A stretch of 64,000 bases of DNA from Pyxicephalus adspersus (lineage: Eukaryota; Chordata; Amphibia; Anura; Pyxicephalidae). The stretch covers positions 92,407,201-92,471,200 of the forward strand of contig NC_092859.1 of NCBI RefSeq assembly GCF_032062135.1. Reading direction: 5' to 3'. A program made the translations under genes and the position numbers. Positions 34,937-48,600 of this stretch are shown here, in pieces. The notes under the pieces were generated by a model. The model saw only the letters and a program-made list of their open reading frames with translations. It ran no database searches and had not been told where the DNA came from. Position 1 is the first letter of the stretch; every line of letters starts with the position of its first letter.

Positions 34937-34964
34937 CTGAAGAAGCCGTCAGGCGAAACGCGTC
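34937..34964 (+). ncRNA. Hammerhead-ribozyme-like core
   Basis: The order ctgaaga, a stem (gcc-gtca-ggc), gaaa, c-gc-gtc matches the hammerhead core: CUGANGA, stem II, GAAA, a minimal stem III, and a GUC cleavage triplet ending at 34964. Stem I, which should close directly outside, is poor: tccc before the core can pair with ggga at 34972-34975 only across a seven-base interruption. Minimal hammerheads are established in Penelope-like retroelements, and this motif is widely dispersed in frogs as I recall. Activity is not implied. Confidence 0.5.
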
Positions 34965-37900
34965 AGTAAAAGGGACATTCTATTTTTGAACTAGTGAATT
35001 CACTGTCTAGTCAATTGGTCAATCTCCCCATGCCTCAAATGTGGGAGAGGCCAAATGAATTATTTGGATTATTCTTTGTTAGTCTTTGTTATGTCCTTTG
35101 AGTAAATTTCATTTGTTAGCATTGAAAATAGCTTAAGTGTTTCCATTCAAAGCTTTTTATGGTTTATTGTTACAAACTTGTACACCAAGGGCATAAAATG
35201 GCAATCTTTTCAATAATTATAATTATTCTGATTTATTTGTTAACCCCCTCCTGAAATCCCCAACTGGTTTATCTTAACTTCAATATAGGGGATGCGGTAT
35301 TTGATGAAAGGATTAATTCATGTAAAATTTTCTATTCCTAGGTGATAAAATGAGGCTGATTTACTAAATGAATTATAATTTAATTAGTGTGCTTAGTGAA
35401 TGAGGTGACACTATGCTGACTTCAACATTTTAATTATGTGCAAGCTAAAATTTTGACTTTTTAAAGTGCCAAAAATGGATAATAAACAATGGATGTGGTC
35501 AAGCAGGCAAGGCATGTGCCGAGTGTGGCTAAAGCACCATAGACATCTTGACTAAAATAGTAACACAGAGTCCATTTACGATACTACAATAACACTTAGT
35601 AACAGTATACACTAAATATAAAAAAACATTGTATCTAACCATCAATCACCTTTCGTTATATATAATATATTATTTGAAATCTCCAAAGCCACTTTAGTAA
35701 GGGGGCCCCCAAATATCCACCGCTGCCCCACACTAGGAAATGAGTACATAAATTACTCCTTACCCACTCCTATAAAAGGTTAAAACAGCCTTAGAAATAA
35801 CAACACCACACCATGTGTAAAAAAATATAAAATCTATTTTTAACTAATACTTACCTTTTTAGGATTCAGAGTTGTGTACATGTGCTCACCATGGATGATC
35901 CTTCCATTATCCTCCAGCATCACTTCCGCCACCACGCTGAGACACAGGGGCGGTGTGGCACACCCACACGCATCTAGTGGCAGCCCGCAGAATTACACCT
36001 AAGTGAAAACCAATACTGTATGCGTTCACCGGGACAGCTCCTGGTGAAAAGGGAACAGTGGGGAACTTTGCACATGCTGATAATTTAGTCTAATGCAGCC
36101 ACCACATTTAAGAAAGGGTTACATGTTTAAACTTTGGTTTAGATGCTTCAATGTCATTTTCTTTAAACTGTAGTATTTATTGTTGTTCATAACATATTCA
36201 AAAGAAGGCTATAATTAATAGCATTTTTGACAGGTTAATATGTATGTACAACAGGTATTGAATGTCTGTGTGTTCTGTTGTTTAATTGAACGAAATGCGA
36301 AATGCGAAGTATGGCCGCATTTTGTCCCTTTATACACAAGCCAAAGTAGTTTTCCTGCTTTTCCCTGTAAAAGTATGTACCTGGGGTTTTTTATTCAGAT
36401 CAGTTTATATTTAAGAATATACAGTAATCACTAGGTGAAGACATCTTAATCCATAAAAGGATATTTTGGTGTACAAAAATCGGACACATACAAGTACCAT
36501 GGCACTGCTATTTAAAGAAATCAAGCATGGTTTGTTAAGGTAGATGTAAACATAACATTTTATCATGGTAGTGTCACTTGAAAATGTTATTTCATGAAAA
36601 TAACAGCTGGTGATACTGATATAAAGGTCCATGTTTTGGATGTTCCAAAGCTCTCCCTGGGGATCTGTTCCCATGCTCATCGCCAAGGCATATTCCACAC
36701 TGCTTAAATGTTTAAAAATAAGCTTGTGAAAAAAATGATTGCAGCCAACAATATTTAGGGAATATGAACTGCAAAAAACAAACAAAAAAACACCTGCATC
36801 TTGTAGCCAGCATCACATAGGAAATGTGCTCCGTGAAAAACAAAAATGCATCCTGTCATCACTGTAATACATGTGATACATGTGACTGTATTAAAGCTAA
36901 ATGACATCTGCAGCATTTAGGTGTAAAAAATAGATAAGAAATGGTCAAAACTCTTCCCTCTCCCCACTCAAATCCCCAGCATTCTGCCATGTATATGACA
37001 TTCAGTTAGGATTTACATTTACATTAGAACGCTTTCCCACACTTTCCCTGTCACACACAAAGCCCATTGCCAATATGGCTGCTGAAAGCCCACTATTTTA
37101 TAGTAAAGATGCTGGCACAAAGACCCCATAACTGGTCCTTCTAAGACAACAAGCACAGCACAGACTTTAAACTCATCAATACTGAAAAAGTGTAACCCAA
37201 AAAACAAAATCATGTCCTGATTGCACACAGCTAAGTAAAGGTAGTAGTTAAAACCAGCTAACAAATTCATATGTACCAGTATAAAAAAACATTTTCAAAT
37301 ACTTAGGGCTTGTTCGGACCTGCGTTAAAATCAGACATTTTGGACCAATAAAAACGTTTTAAATTGTCTGTAAAAATAAATAATATTGTACTGAAATATT
37401 GTACAGATGGCAGGAGGCGGCAGCGTTATCTAGTGGTGATCCAGACGCTCCTTCTGTGAGTGGTTTGCTGCCTCTACCACCTCTACAGACAAGTATTTTA
37501 TGCACATTGATTGCTGAAACATGTTTATTTGTATATATTTGTAAAGAGAAACTATTAACCAGATTACACCAGAATTGTAAACATTTTACACATAAAGCTA
37601 CATGAAAGTAACGCAAGTGAGGTATCAACTGAAAATAAGTATGCCACAAGCATTTGAAGTTGTCTCATGGTGCAAGGATAGAGTTGATGTGAGTTTGCTT
37701 GAATTTGGGTATAAGAGCCAAACATAAATTCAGACAACATGAGCCCTGTTTATACCATTTCAGAGAAACTTTATGATCTTGTTATTGTTGAATTATCTAT
37801 TCATTACTCTTTGGGTCATAAACCTTTAAAGATCACCAAGCTTATCAATGACAGGCAGCAAGGACATCTAAGATAAACAAGCAAGCAAAATGGCTGAAAA

Positions 37901-39290
37901 AAAAAACTAAAGAGATAAAGTTGCCTTATTAATGTGCTTACCCAAACCTAATGTCATGGTAGGATCTGAAAAAAAAAAGTTGTTGATACCCATAAATATA
38001 CAAAAGTTGTTGTGTTGAAGACTAGTGGAGAAGTGTGTTAATTGTTCTGTATTTTTGCAATAAACCACAATTATTGCAGCATGTTCCTGTGGCCTTTGCC
38101 ACAGGAAATGGCACAAAAAGAGATATTAACTGTCACGGGGCAGTTACTTTGCCATAGTTATTACTACAGATTTTTACTCCCTTCAATCCATGGAAATAGC
38201 ATTAAAACAAAGCCGCTTTCTTTTTTTTCTTTCCTTGCTTCAGTTTATTTATTACAAGAACAGACAACTACAAAAAATGAACAAGAGAAAGTACTTTTTT
38301 TTTAAAAAACAGCACACTGTATGAGAAAACTAAAACCGTGATGCCCTATTTGCTTTGTATTTTACAATTATGAATGCCCCAGCTATGCTATATTTCGTTA
38401 TTCCACCAGGATTCCATCATGTTCTCATACATTCACAAATCACCGAGCGCATTAAAGCTGTGCCTATCTTTCACAATGATTTAGCACATGCCTTTATTTG
38501 TGGTTATTATTCAGGATGATAGCAGGCAGGCAGCATCTAGCCACATGCCCAGATGGCAAATCTGAGATATATATATTTTCCACAGCTTGACATCTTAGAC
38601 CGAAAGTTGCTAAAAGTTACATATATTTTCACATTTTATGAGATAGCCTGGGAACTGAATGCAAGTCCAACCACAGTAAAATATATTAATTGGTTGGTGG
38701 TAAACAGACTGTGTCACTGCAATTTGCCATTAGTGACAAACTTCACACAAGAAGGTAATCACTTTTTTTTCCAGTTTCATAGATTAAATGTAACAAACTA
38801 TGATATGTTCACTGACTTACTCAAAATATTGAGGAAAGTTTAGGATGCTGGAATTTATTTTCTTTGTCTGATACATAATTTCAACCATATGTTCTAAATA
38901 AACATAAACTGAACTCCAGGCAGAATACATAATATACAAAGGAAATACATACTGTATATTTTACCTGTTTTACCTGCCAAAGGATTTTGATTTTTCTCCA
39001 GTCCTAAAATGAACATAGCTCTCCCCAGATTATTACACTGGTCAACAAAGATTTTCTTGCCAAACAGATTAAAGTCCTTTTAGGTTATGTTTGATGTACA
39101 GATTCCAAATATGGTATGGGTTTTGCTAGATTGGCTCTAGTTTTTGAAATAATTACCCCAATAAAAAACCTCATAGAAAACTAATGGGACATGAAAATTA
39201 AGCAAAATTAAACTAGATATGCCTACTTTTACAAAATAAAATTTTGAAATAATGTCAATAAATTGTATATTCAGTATATTTACAGAACTT
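34965..39290. other. Intergenic DNA, no gene seen
   Basis: Mostly AT-rich unique-looking sequence. A short repeat-like patch (ggcggcagcgttatctagtg and surroundings) lies at 37400-37500. No open frame has recognisable homology. Confidence 0.45.
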
Positions 39291-39291
39291 A

Positions 39292-41017
39292 TCAGAAAGA
39301 AGTAATTGAAAATCTCAGTTTGTATGATTTCCTTTTATGCTGATGATCAGGACAATCACGTTGGAGGCTCCAGCAGAAGTCGGCCATCATGTGTGTATCC
39401 CATCTGCCCTGATACCTTTCTTCCATCACCTTTATATCTTGATGGAACCTCTCCCCTTGTTCCTCACTGAAATCACCAAGGTTTTCTGGAAAGTTTTGCA
39501 AATGGCTACGGAGATAGTGTACCTTTATGCTCATAGTAGCATCCACATTTTTAAAGTTTAAGAGCAAGTTTTGTAGAAGTTCTTCATATTTTTGTGCTTT
39601 ATGGTTACCCAAGAAGTTCCTGACAACCATGACAGCTGTGCCAGGCAGAAGCTTCAGTATCAGTCATGTAACTTGTGAAGTTTGAATCATTTATCAGTTT
39701 CCGAATCTGGGGTCCATCAAAGATTCCTGCTTTTAATTTTTCAGTACTCAATCCAGGGAATAATCTACAAATGTATTTGAAGCAATCACCGTCCTTGTTC
39801 AGAGCTTTAACAAATTGCTTCATTAATCCCAACTTTATCTGTAGTGGAGGGAGAATGATTTTTTCTTTGTCAACCATTGGCTCGTTAATGATGTTCGCTG
39901 CACCATGTTTTCCCTTTGAAGGCCATGTCATTTTCTTTCCAGTGATCCCACAAGCAGATGAAACATGGGTACTTTGTATATCCACTTTGCTGTCCAAGTA
40001 GGAAGTTCACCGTTTAAAATAAACACATATGGACCATTTGTATACATGATAGCAAAGCTTTTGTAAGACTATTTTGATATTTTGTTCTTCTCCTTAAAGT
40101 TGTGTTGAGTGACCAATTGGAATTGATGCATAGGAATTGCCATTATGCAGTAAAACAGATTTCAAACTTAGAGTGGAACTGTCTATGAAAAGCCGCCAGA
40201 CTTCTGCTCGGTATTCTGGTAGTCCCATATGGGCTAGTAGTCCAGGGATGTTACAACAGTACACAAAGTCTCCATCTTCACTGAAATATGGTAGGAGTGT
40301 CACCTCTCTTATTCTTTAAACTGTTATTTTAACTTCCGATCTCGGACAGTTCTTTTCATTTAGCCTAGATGCTAAAAGTTCAGATGCTTGTTTTGACAGA
40401 CTTAGGTCACGTATTAAATCATTGAGCTCTTCTTGGGAGAACTGCTGGTTTGATGAAACACTTCCTTCATATTCACTTCCACTGCTAACTCCTGGATTAA
40501 ACTCCAAACCCTGTATATCCTCCATGTTGGATACAGGAATATCAGGGAGTGTACTGAACACTGGTATGGGAACATCAGCACCATGCGGCACAGGTCGTCT
40601 TGCTGATTCCAAATCAGGGTACACCCACTTGTTTTACTTGTAACGATTGAAATCTTTTACATTCACAGCACAAAAATAACACTCGTTATGATAATGTTTG
40701 GGCTCTCGCCATACCATAGGTACACCAAATTTCAAACTTTTCAGTTTTCCATTTTTCGACTGTCGTAGACACTCAAGTTTTGCATACCATATGAAGAGCT
40801 CAGTACTTATCTTAGTCCCCAGTTTAATACCAAAATATGCAAAATATGCTTGTTTTACAAATTCTGTAATGTTTCTTCTCTGTTTTTGCTGAGAATATTC
40901 ACCACTAGTGTAGCAAAATAAAATAGGGTCATTTAAACAACTTCTTCTTGAAGAACTCATATTTTTGTAAAAAAAAAGAAAATGTATGATTAAAAAGAAG
41001 GCAAATGAAAGATTCAT
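39292..41017 (-). pseudogene. Decayed transposase-like gene of an unclassified family
   Basis: Five minus-strand open pieces follow in one order. 41017-40634 has FCYTSGEYSQQKQRRNITEF then FVKQAYFAYFGIKLG and the YHNECYFC Cys pair. 40624-40316 is a Ser/Glu-rich linker. 40303-40094 has EVWRLFIDSSTLSLKSVLLH. 39997-39605 has LPPLQIKLGLMKQFVKALNK and FDGPQIRKLI. 39630-39292 has EEQGERFHQDIKVMEERYQG and ADFCWSLQRD. Between the third and fourth pieces, shifted frames supply SGYTKYPCFICLWDHW. This block order matches a multi-copy protein family I remember from arthropods and some vertebrates, annotated only as uncharacterised; I infer a transposon origin. Stops and frameshifts between the pieces mean it is dead. 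No terminal repeats were found. Confidence 0.75.
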
Positions 41018-42658
41018 GAAAATAATGCTACATTTATTATTTAGAATGCAAACATTGGTGTAAATAAAAATTGATAATATTATGCTATGTTAACATTTGT
41101 TGTTGGTAAAATCGTCTATTCCGATTCCTGTATCACAAGAAGTAGACCCAAAACTGATGAAACTGATGTCATTTCTGGATTCAACAGACCTAAAATATAC
41201 CTAAATGTATTGAAAAATCCTTGGCAAGTGAAAAAAATTGAAAGTGAAAAACTTTTTTGTTGAGCTGTGTTAATAAATTATACCATCTTCATTCAGATTA
41301 CAGAATATTATAAATCATCACCCACATAGGACTAAAAAAAGCTCAGTTGCTTCAGAAATATAGCCCTAAACAAAGCATTTCAAAACAAGCCAAAACCAAA
41401 AACCCTAAAAGTTAAAACAAATGTAATGTCCACAACAAACCAAAGCCAAACCAGAAAAAAATGGTATAAAATCTGCTGCTCAGCCGGGCATAAAAATCTG
41501 TATATTTATAAGGTTTGTCACCCATGTGCCAACCATACCCCTAAAGAAGTTCTTTAAACACCTAATGTTCTCTTTCTGTAACCCTTGTGGAAGCTTTATA
41601 ATTAGGGTCATTTAATGTAAGCTGTAGGAATCACTGGGAATAGATATCAGGATCTTGACGTGACGTGTAAGAAATTATTGAATATTGGATGTTTTTGAAA
41701 TGGTTTACTACAAAAAAAAATATTTATATATATTTTTGTTATATTGTGATATAATGTTTGTTATTTCTTCTAATTTTATGAAATTTGAAGGAGGACATTG
41801 TCTGATGATATGGATCATTTCCACAAAAAGTGTCACACAAATATTTAAAAAGGACCAACCTCTAGGTATTTTCTTTTGTTACACTGTACTATAACCTTCT
41901 ACATGAAGCAGAATATATACAGTATACCTAACTGATACTCATTTGTAAATATTTAATATCTGTTGTTTATGTGTGAATTATGTTTTTGTATTATCCTTTA
42001 ACTAGTTAATTATCCTTTAACTATTATCCTTTGCTAGTTCCAATTTATGCAACATTTTTGATACATTTAAATCATTCTATAGAATTAATAAATATTGATT
42101 TGAGTTGAGGACTATGTTTTTTTAAGTAAATTAGTTTTTAACACTCCAGTTTGGGTGATGATATACGTTATCTCAAAATATTCTACAAAACTTGGTAAAA
42201 TCATTTGTTTAATTCTGATTTCTGCTTGTGGTTCAGTAGGGATAATTTACTTAAGGAGTTTGGGCTGTTTAATGTCCAAAATAATTTTTTCACATTGTGA
42301 GGAAATTTTTACTTAGCTCAGTAAATATAGCGAAAGTTTACGGTCAGGATACTCAATCACAAAGAAAAAAAGACTAACCCTAACTGGCCCTATTGTTTGA
42401 CAAAAATAACTAAAGATTTTTAATAGCTAAAGACATAAAAAGCATTGTACCTGTTAATGAATAAATAAAATACTATTCAGGCTAATTATATTTGCTATTC
42501 TTTAGTTAGACATAACTATTATGAATAGAGATAATTGATGAAATTTTATTCTATGCTATATCTGCATTCTTTTCAAGCTCTCTTTTACTTTGGTAGGCTT
42601 GTGGACCCCAAAGCTGGCTGCCCTCATCCAGCTTTGACCTGTGCTGTGTCCCCTACAG

Positions 42659-43162
42659 CAGTGGTTGCCAACCAGTGGTCTGCAAGAAATTTTTGATGGT
42701 CCACAGAAAAGTTTGGATACTCTGCGAAAAGACATTTTCATCTGTCACCGCAATTAAAACTCGGTACTGGTCTCGACCTAAAATAAAAAAAGCTCTCCAT
42801 CTTGCTGTAACCTCATTGGAGCCAAAAATCTATAAACTTATTTAAATCAAGCAAAAACAACTATCACACTAAACATGTGTAATACTTAAATAAGCTTAAA
42901 TTATTCTGTAATAATTAAACTAACTTTAATAATTTTGTTACAGATAAACAAGCATTAAAGATTTGGTAATAATTACATAAGCATTGATAATTTTGTTATA
43001 TTTAATAGGTGCATTTCATATTATTAAAATGGAAGTTCTCTGATCATTATTATATACTATAAATGTATTTATCTTTTTTAAAAAAAAAACATATTAATGA
43101 TCTGTGGGATTTAAAATGATAAATTTAGTGGTCCGTGAGGTCTGCAAGGTTGGCGACCATTG
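42659..43162. mobile_element. Non-autonomous hAT element with target duplication
   Basis: Termini cagtggttgccaaccagtgg and aggttggcgaccattg are inverse copies with hAT character, and subterminal ggtctgcaag / gtggtccgtgaggtctgcaa words occur near both ends. Flanking octamers ccctacag and ccgtaaag agree at 6 of 8 positions. The interior is AT-rich and non-coding. Confidence 0.8.
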
Positions 43163-44389
43163 CCGTAAAGCATGCATTCACTTTAGAAGGGAACATAGTT
43201 TGTTAGGTTGTAGCTATAACATTCATACCCATGACCCCTAATATGCCTGACTGCCTGTCAAAAATCAAGCCAATCACCTGATCTCATTTATAAATGGGAT
43301 TCCCACGTTTTAATCCAAAATGATATTAATTACATTTATATCAATACACAATGCACAATATCACAGTCATATTATCCAAACCACAATTTTTAAGATGCTA
43401 CTGGCAAAATGGCAGGGATGTGGAATCAGCTACTATGGAGCCTATTTTTCAAGGTCTTGCTAGTGGGGGATGAAATTAGTTTGCATATAGCCGAAAAAGG
43501 GTTAGAACAATGTCACAGTCAACAAGGACATTTTATTAGACATAGAACAATGCTGTGCTTTCACCTTAAACTGGTTACACATTGAAGAACTAATATTATG
43601 CTGATTCTGGGAGTATAGCCAAGAACATGAGTTTTCATATTACACATACATTTTATTCTTAAATGCTTTTAGACCTTACTATAAGTCTTAAGAGTGTACA
43701 GTATAAAGTGTGGTCCATATTTAGTTGGAAAGAATAGTATGTAGCAGTTTCCTGATATTATATATTTACAAAATAAAGATTTTTTTTCTTCCATAAAAAT
43801 AGTTAAACCTAAATCTAATGTATTGTGCAAAAAACTAAAAACAAAACTGTATACATTGCAAGCTGCATTATAAACTACAGGTATATTGATGCATTTTTAC
43901 ATTGTGTGCATTTGGTTGTAACTTAGCTATGATCATCCCACAGTAAAAAAATAAATCAATCATTTTAAAATAATACATTTAGTGAGTGTCACTTTCAGTG
44001 TGTGCTTCAGAATTATGGCCTCTATGCAGTCCTTACTCACTGTAATTGAACAGTTCTGATCTTCCTCTGGTTTGAACTCCAGTTTTATTTCTCTTTTATA
44101 TTAAAAAAGACAATTTTACCTTTACCCTCTCCAGTTCTGTTCCTTTCTCCATGTTCCAGCATCAATGGTCCTCCTATAGCTTTGTAATTTTGCCTATTTA
44201 CTGTGAACCCAGTTTGTTTTTTTCACACCCTCCTCAAGGTAGTGCAACATAACGCTTGCTGGGTTCATAGGTTTCCAGGACTAAATTACATTATGCAAGT
44301 ACCACTCGGAGGACGGCTTGCACTTCTCCTATCACTGAAGAAAGAAGAAGCAGTAGTAAACTAGACTAAAGGTAAAGGTGCTTCAGATG

Positions 44390-45096
44390 TGTTGGGTGGC
44401 ATGTGGTATGTGTAAGGCACTTACCTGTCCAGCGAGCCAGCGGCGTCCTTGGGGATCACAGGCAGCGTGGCCGAGGCTCACAGCACGTCTCTCCCTGCCG
44501 GCAGAGGCATCTCTTCTGGCCGAACTACTGTTCGGCCAGGCAGCATCCCCATGGACGTGGACAGTGATGTTCTCATTCTCAGCACATGTGTGCCTCTTGT
44601 ACCCCCCGAGGGCGAGGCACTTGGCTGCCTAGCTGCGGGGCGGGACATAGTTTATATTCGGAGATTCAGTTATCCTTCAATCAAAAGGTGCCAGGTGGCG
44701 CAAGGTCATTGGGCACTCTGGCCATTTAAGGAGAACCTGTCCTGAACACCATTGCCCGCTATAAGGCTCTTTGTGTACAGTGTGCGTTCTATGTGTGTTG
44801 GTTCTTATTAACTTCTGTTGTGTCATTACCAATAGCGACCTGGTCTGATATCTCATTCTGCCTGAACTCTGCCTGCCCTGACTTTGGATTGTGTCTGACT
44901 ACCCTTGCCTGCTGCCTGTCCTGACCTCGGATTGTTCCTGACCTGTCTTTGCCTTATCCATCTGTACAACGCTTATTGGACTGACCTTCTGTGAATGACC
45001 TTTGGCTTGTTTTATGACTACGCAATAAAGCTTGATAAAAGGTTCCTTGATTTGGCTGTGCTTTGTGTGCTCAGGTGCATTACACTCTGACTTTGT
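44390..45096 (+). mobile_element. LTR-like block (Gypsy-type, solo)
   Basis: GC-rich sequence rising abruptly from AT-rich flanks, with ctgcctgccctgactttgga and ctgacctcggattgttcctg repeats in its 3' half and AATAAA at 45024-45029, as expected for an LTR with R/U5. No internal retroelement genes adjoin. Exact ends and target duplication are not resolved. Confidence 0.45.
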
Positions 45097-45479
45097 TAAC
45101 CTATTGTGAAGAATCTCTAAAAATGCTAATTAATGATAGTGAGCACCCACTGGAGGCACTTGTTTATTGTTCATTAAGTATGAACAACCTATCAAGAGGC
45201 ATTACAAACTGGGATACAGTATGAATATGAAACATTTTGATGTGAACATTAATGGCTAATGGTGTATTCAAATATTACACCCTACATTTTTTTCTCTGGC
45301 TAGTCTTATTTCAGATTATCCTTCAGACTACATACTAAAAATTCCATTATACAGTAAGGTTGTATCTAGTAAAATCCATTAAGGTCAGGATATATGGGTT
45401 CCCTAACATTATATAATGGTAAAAAAGTCATGATAGGTCTATTTTAAACACTTGCCCTTACACATATAATTACTGTGCT

Positions 45480-45610
45480 TGCGCATAAGTTATATCGGCC
45501 CATCCAATCAAAGATCGTAACGAGGAAGACAAGAAGGAAGAAGATGGTGGCTCTTTTGATGGAACAGAAACAGGTGAGTATTTTTAAGGTTTAGTTCTAC
45601 CCATTATAAC
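45480..45610 (+). repeat. Short dispersed repeat, copy 1 of pair
   Basis: Contains atccaatcaaagatcgtaac, gaggaagacaag, and ends tatttttaaggtttagttct. The same words in the same order occur at 53490-53620. Confidence 0.5.
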
Positions 45611-48600
45611 CATCTCAAAAGTGAAAAAATAATTATTCAGATCAGTTTATATTTGAGTATATACAGTAACTTCCCCACTCTTCCAAGCAACAGAAAAAAA
45701 GCAAAAATCTTTTTTGACCAACAAATTGGAATCAGTGAACTCATCCTCTATAGTATATTAAATGTAAGTTGGGATTTAATACGGCATGGAAAAATTATGC
45801 AGTACATCCACTGTAGGCTTTATTTAGTTCTTTAGAAGAACAATTGCTTTTATATGAAAAGCTAAATAATGGCCCATAAGAACTTTGGTCATTAGAGCTG
45901 AAAAATTAGATCTCTGCCTATGGGACAAGTTAGAAAGCTGAAAGAGAAGGATCCTTTGGATAATATTGTGTTTTCTTTATTGGCAGGAATCCTGGGGACT
46001 TGAAATGGTTGCCAAGTGTTTTTTTCATATTTTGTTCATTTTAATGAGGAATACACTGAGACATTCTTGGAACATGCACAAATATAAATAGAAGCATGAT
46101 GGTATTATACAAATTTTATAAAGAAAACAAGCACAAGCGAAACATAAGGTGCATAACATTATACAGCATTAAGCTGCTGTGAAAAAAGAAAACTGGAATC
46201 TTTTTATAAATATTGGCACAAACTTTTTTAAGAAAGATGATTTCTCAAGTGCACATAGCTAATTTAAAATGTGTCTTTTATTTTTTATCTGTTGCATTTT
46301 AATGCTATAAACAGCCTACGTAAAGTGCATGTTGCTGCTGTAGCCTGAGGGTAGTAACATATGTAATATTTAGACAAGAAGCAAAATGCTGCTGGAGCCC
46401 CGATACACAAATGCAGACATATTTGATAACTAGTATTTGCATAGAGCTAAGAGTGCCCTTGTCTCCTCAAGAAATGTACCCAGAATGCAGCGTTTCAAAT
46501 TGACTCTAATACCATTCATTGAGATATCTGGCATTCATTCCTCTAAATTGCTCTTTTTTATGCCAAGCATGGGCATCATCTGGCAATGAGGTTGTTTTAC
46601 TAAAGGAGAGGGTAATAATAATTTAGCTGCGTGAATAGGGTTAAACTGTATTTATTTTGAGTACCTAATCATGTGCAAATACTTTAAACAAATGTGATTT
46701 TTAATCTCACATAATTAAATAATGAAGTGACCAAAGCTTAACATTCACTACTGAGCAAATTGAACAATCTTCACTATTTGGGTAAACTCCAGTGGGATTT
46801 GATGATACCATTTAATGAGATCAGTCATTAATATGGAGGCACAAGACTTGAACTGTACTAATATATTGATGAAGTTTCCAGTGTTGCATTGTTACTAAGT
46901 ATGTAAAATCTCTTAATGTCTATGAAACTATGTCAACTGGTGTTTAAGGAAATGTTGAATTTTTTTACCCACCCATCTCCAAGACTATTACAATCCGTTA
47001 CTTGTTTGATGCTGAAGACATGTACCTAGATTTGGTAAAAATGACAGCCCAGATAGCTGCTATTGCTGAAATAGAAAAATTTCTCCAAGGAAAAACCGCC
47101 TTCTCCCCACCCCTTGCTTCCATCCCCTGCAGTGCAAGTGTGTCACTTTCATATCATGTCTAGTGGTTCTCTTTTCAATTTGGAAAGGACCTCACCCTAG
47201 GACAGCCTATGTGGAGTGTCCCCATTAAACAGAGCAGCTTTAAACTTCAATAATTCCATGTACTCCTATTCCAATTATTCCCAGACAGCTTGGGTTCAGA
47301 GGAAGTGGGCTAAACAATGCTGGATGTCAGACTAAGGACATCTAGTAAATGAAAAGATTGACTGTGGGAGAAATCTCGGGAGATAAATATTTCAGCAAAA
47401 GCTGCTTTTTGATTTTATCACATAATGGGCTATTCATTTTTACCTTGTTACTTTTGACTGGAATTTTGCTTTAAAGTCCACATTGTAAAACTATTCTTCT
47501 AAGAATCTTTTATTCAGATACATAACGAAAACATTTCACTGGCTATACAAATGCTAATAAATAAGTAATCCCTGTAAAATATTGTAATTTCACAACCAAG
47601 AATGCTTTGACAGACACCAACTAAAATAACGAGTAAAGCACCGATGCTGAAGGTGGAAAACAGCAGGGAGGAAGTTTTATGTCTACGAATATCTCAACTT
47701 CTGCTATAGTTTGCTTTATATCTGTTTAAATAAAATGACAAAAAGATTTTATACGTTAAAATAATCATTTGTAAAGGATCGCTATGTAAGAAAAATAATG
47801 AGTCCAACCTTGCCTCCTTCTTTTCCTTTCTACTTTTAACTCTGCTTCATAATATTTAAATCACATTTTTTGCAAGAATCATATACATATTTATTCCTGT
47901 GATGACGTTAAACATTGCAGATCTTTTATATTATCTTTCTATAAAAAGTTCAGGTTTGTGATAACTTTTAAGTTACAATTGAGGAGAACAGGAAAATTAG
48001 CCATTTGAAGTGGTCATTCACTAACACATTGTGATATCAAAATAGTTTATTAATGTTTATAAACTCAGCTTTTTAGTAGCAAATTTTAATGGAATGAAAC
48101 ATCGGGAAATTCCGACCTGGCCCTCTCAAGGTGCCATAGATCCCAGGCCCAGAAGGGGACCAGATGGGGCCTGCAATGAAGCCAGAATGAAGACGAATGA
48201 ATGTACTTACAAAATTCCGCATAGGCAGGAGAGACATTTTTGCAGAAGAGACGTTGCCTGTCCCTTCAATATCAATGTTTTTTCAATGCAAAGGTTATAA
48301 CTCATATAATATATGCACTGCTCTTATGAATAAATATCTCCATTGTCAAGAGTCAACAGAGTGTGGACAGAAGTTTACAGGCTGTTAGATGCTATAGTTT
48401 CATCAACTGTAAACAGAAGATACCAATTCATCTTATTTTCTACTTCTAATTACTCAAACGTCACATTGTTTTATTTGTTCTTTGACATATTAGTAGCTAT
48501 TCAGCAAAACTTTACAGAAGTAAAGGAAGAAAGAGGAGTAGTTGTCCATAATAAGCAATCAGTTTTTCATATTATTATATCCCTGGAAAATATTAATATA

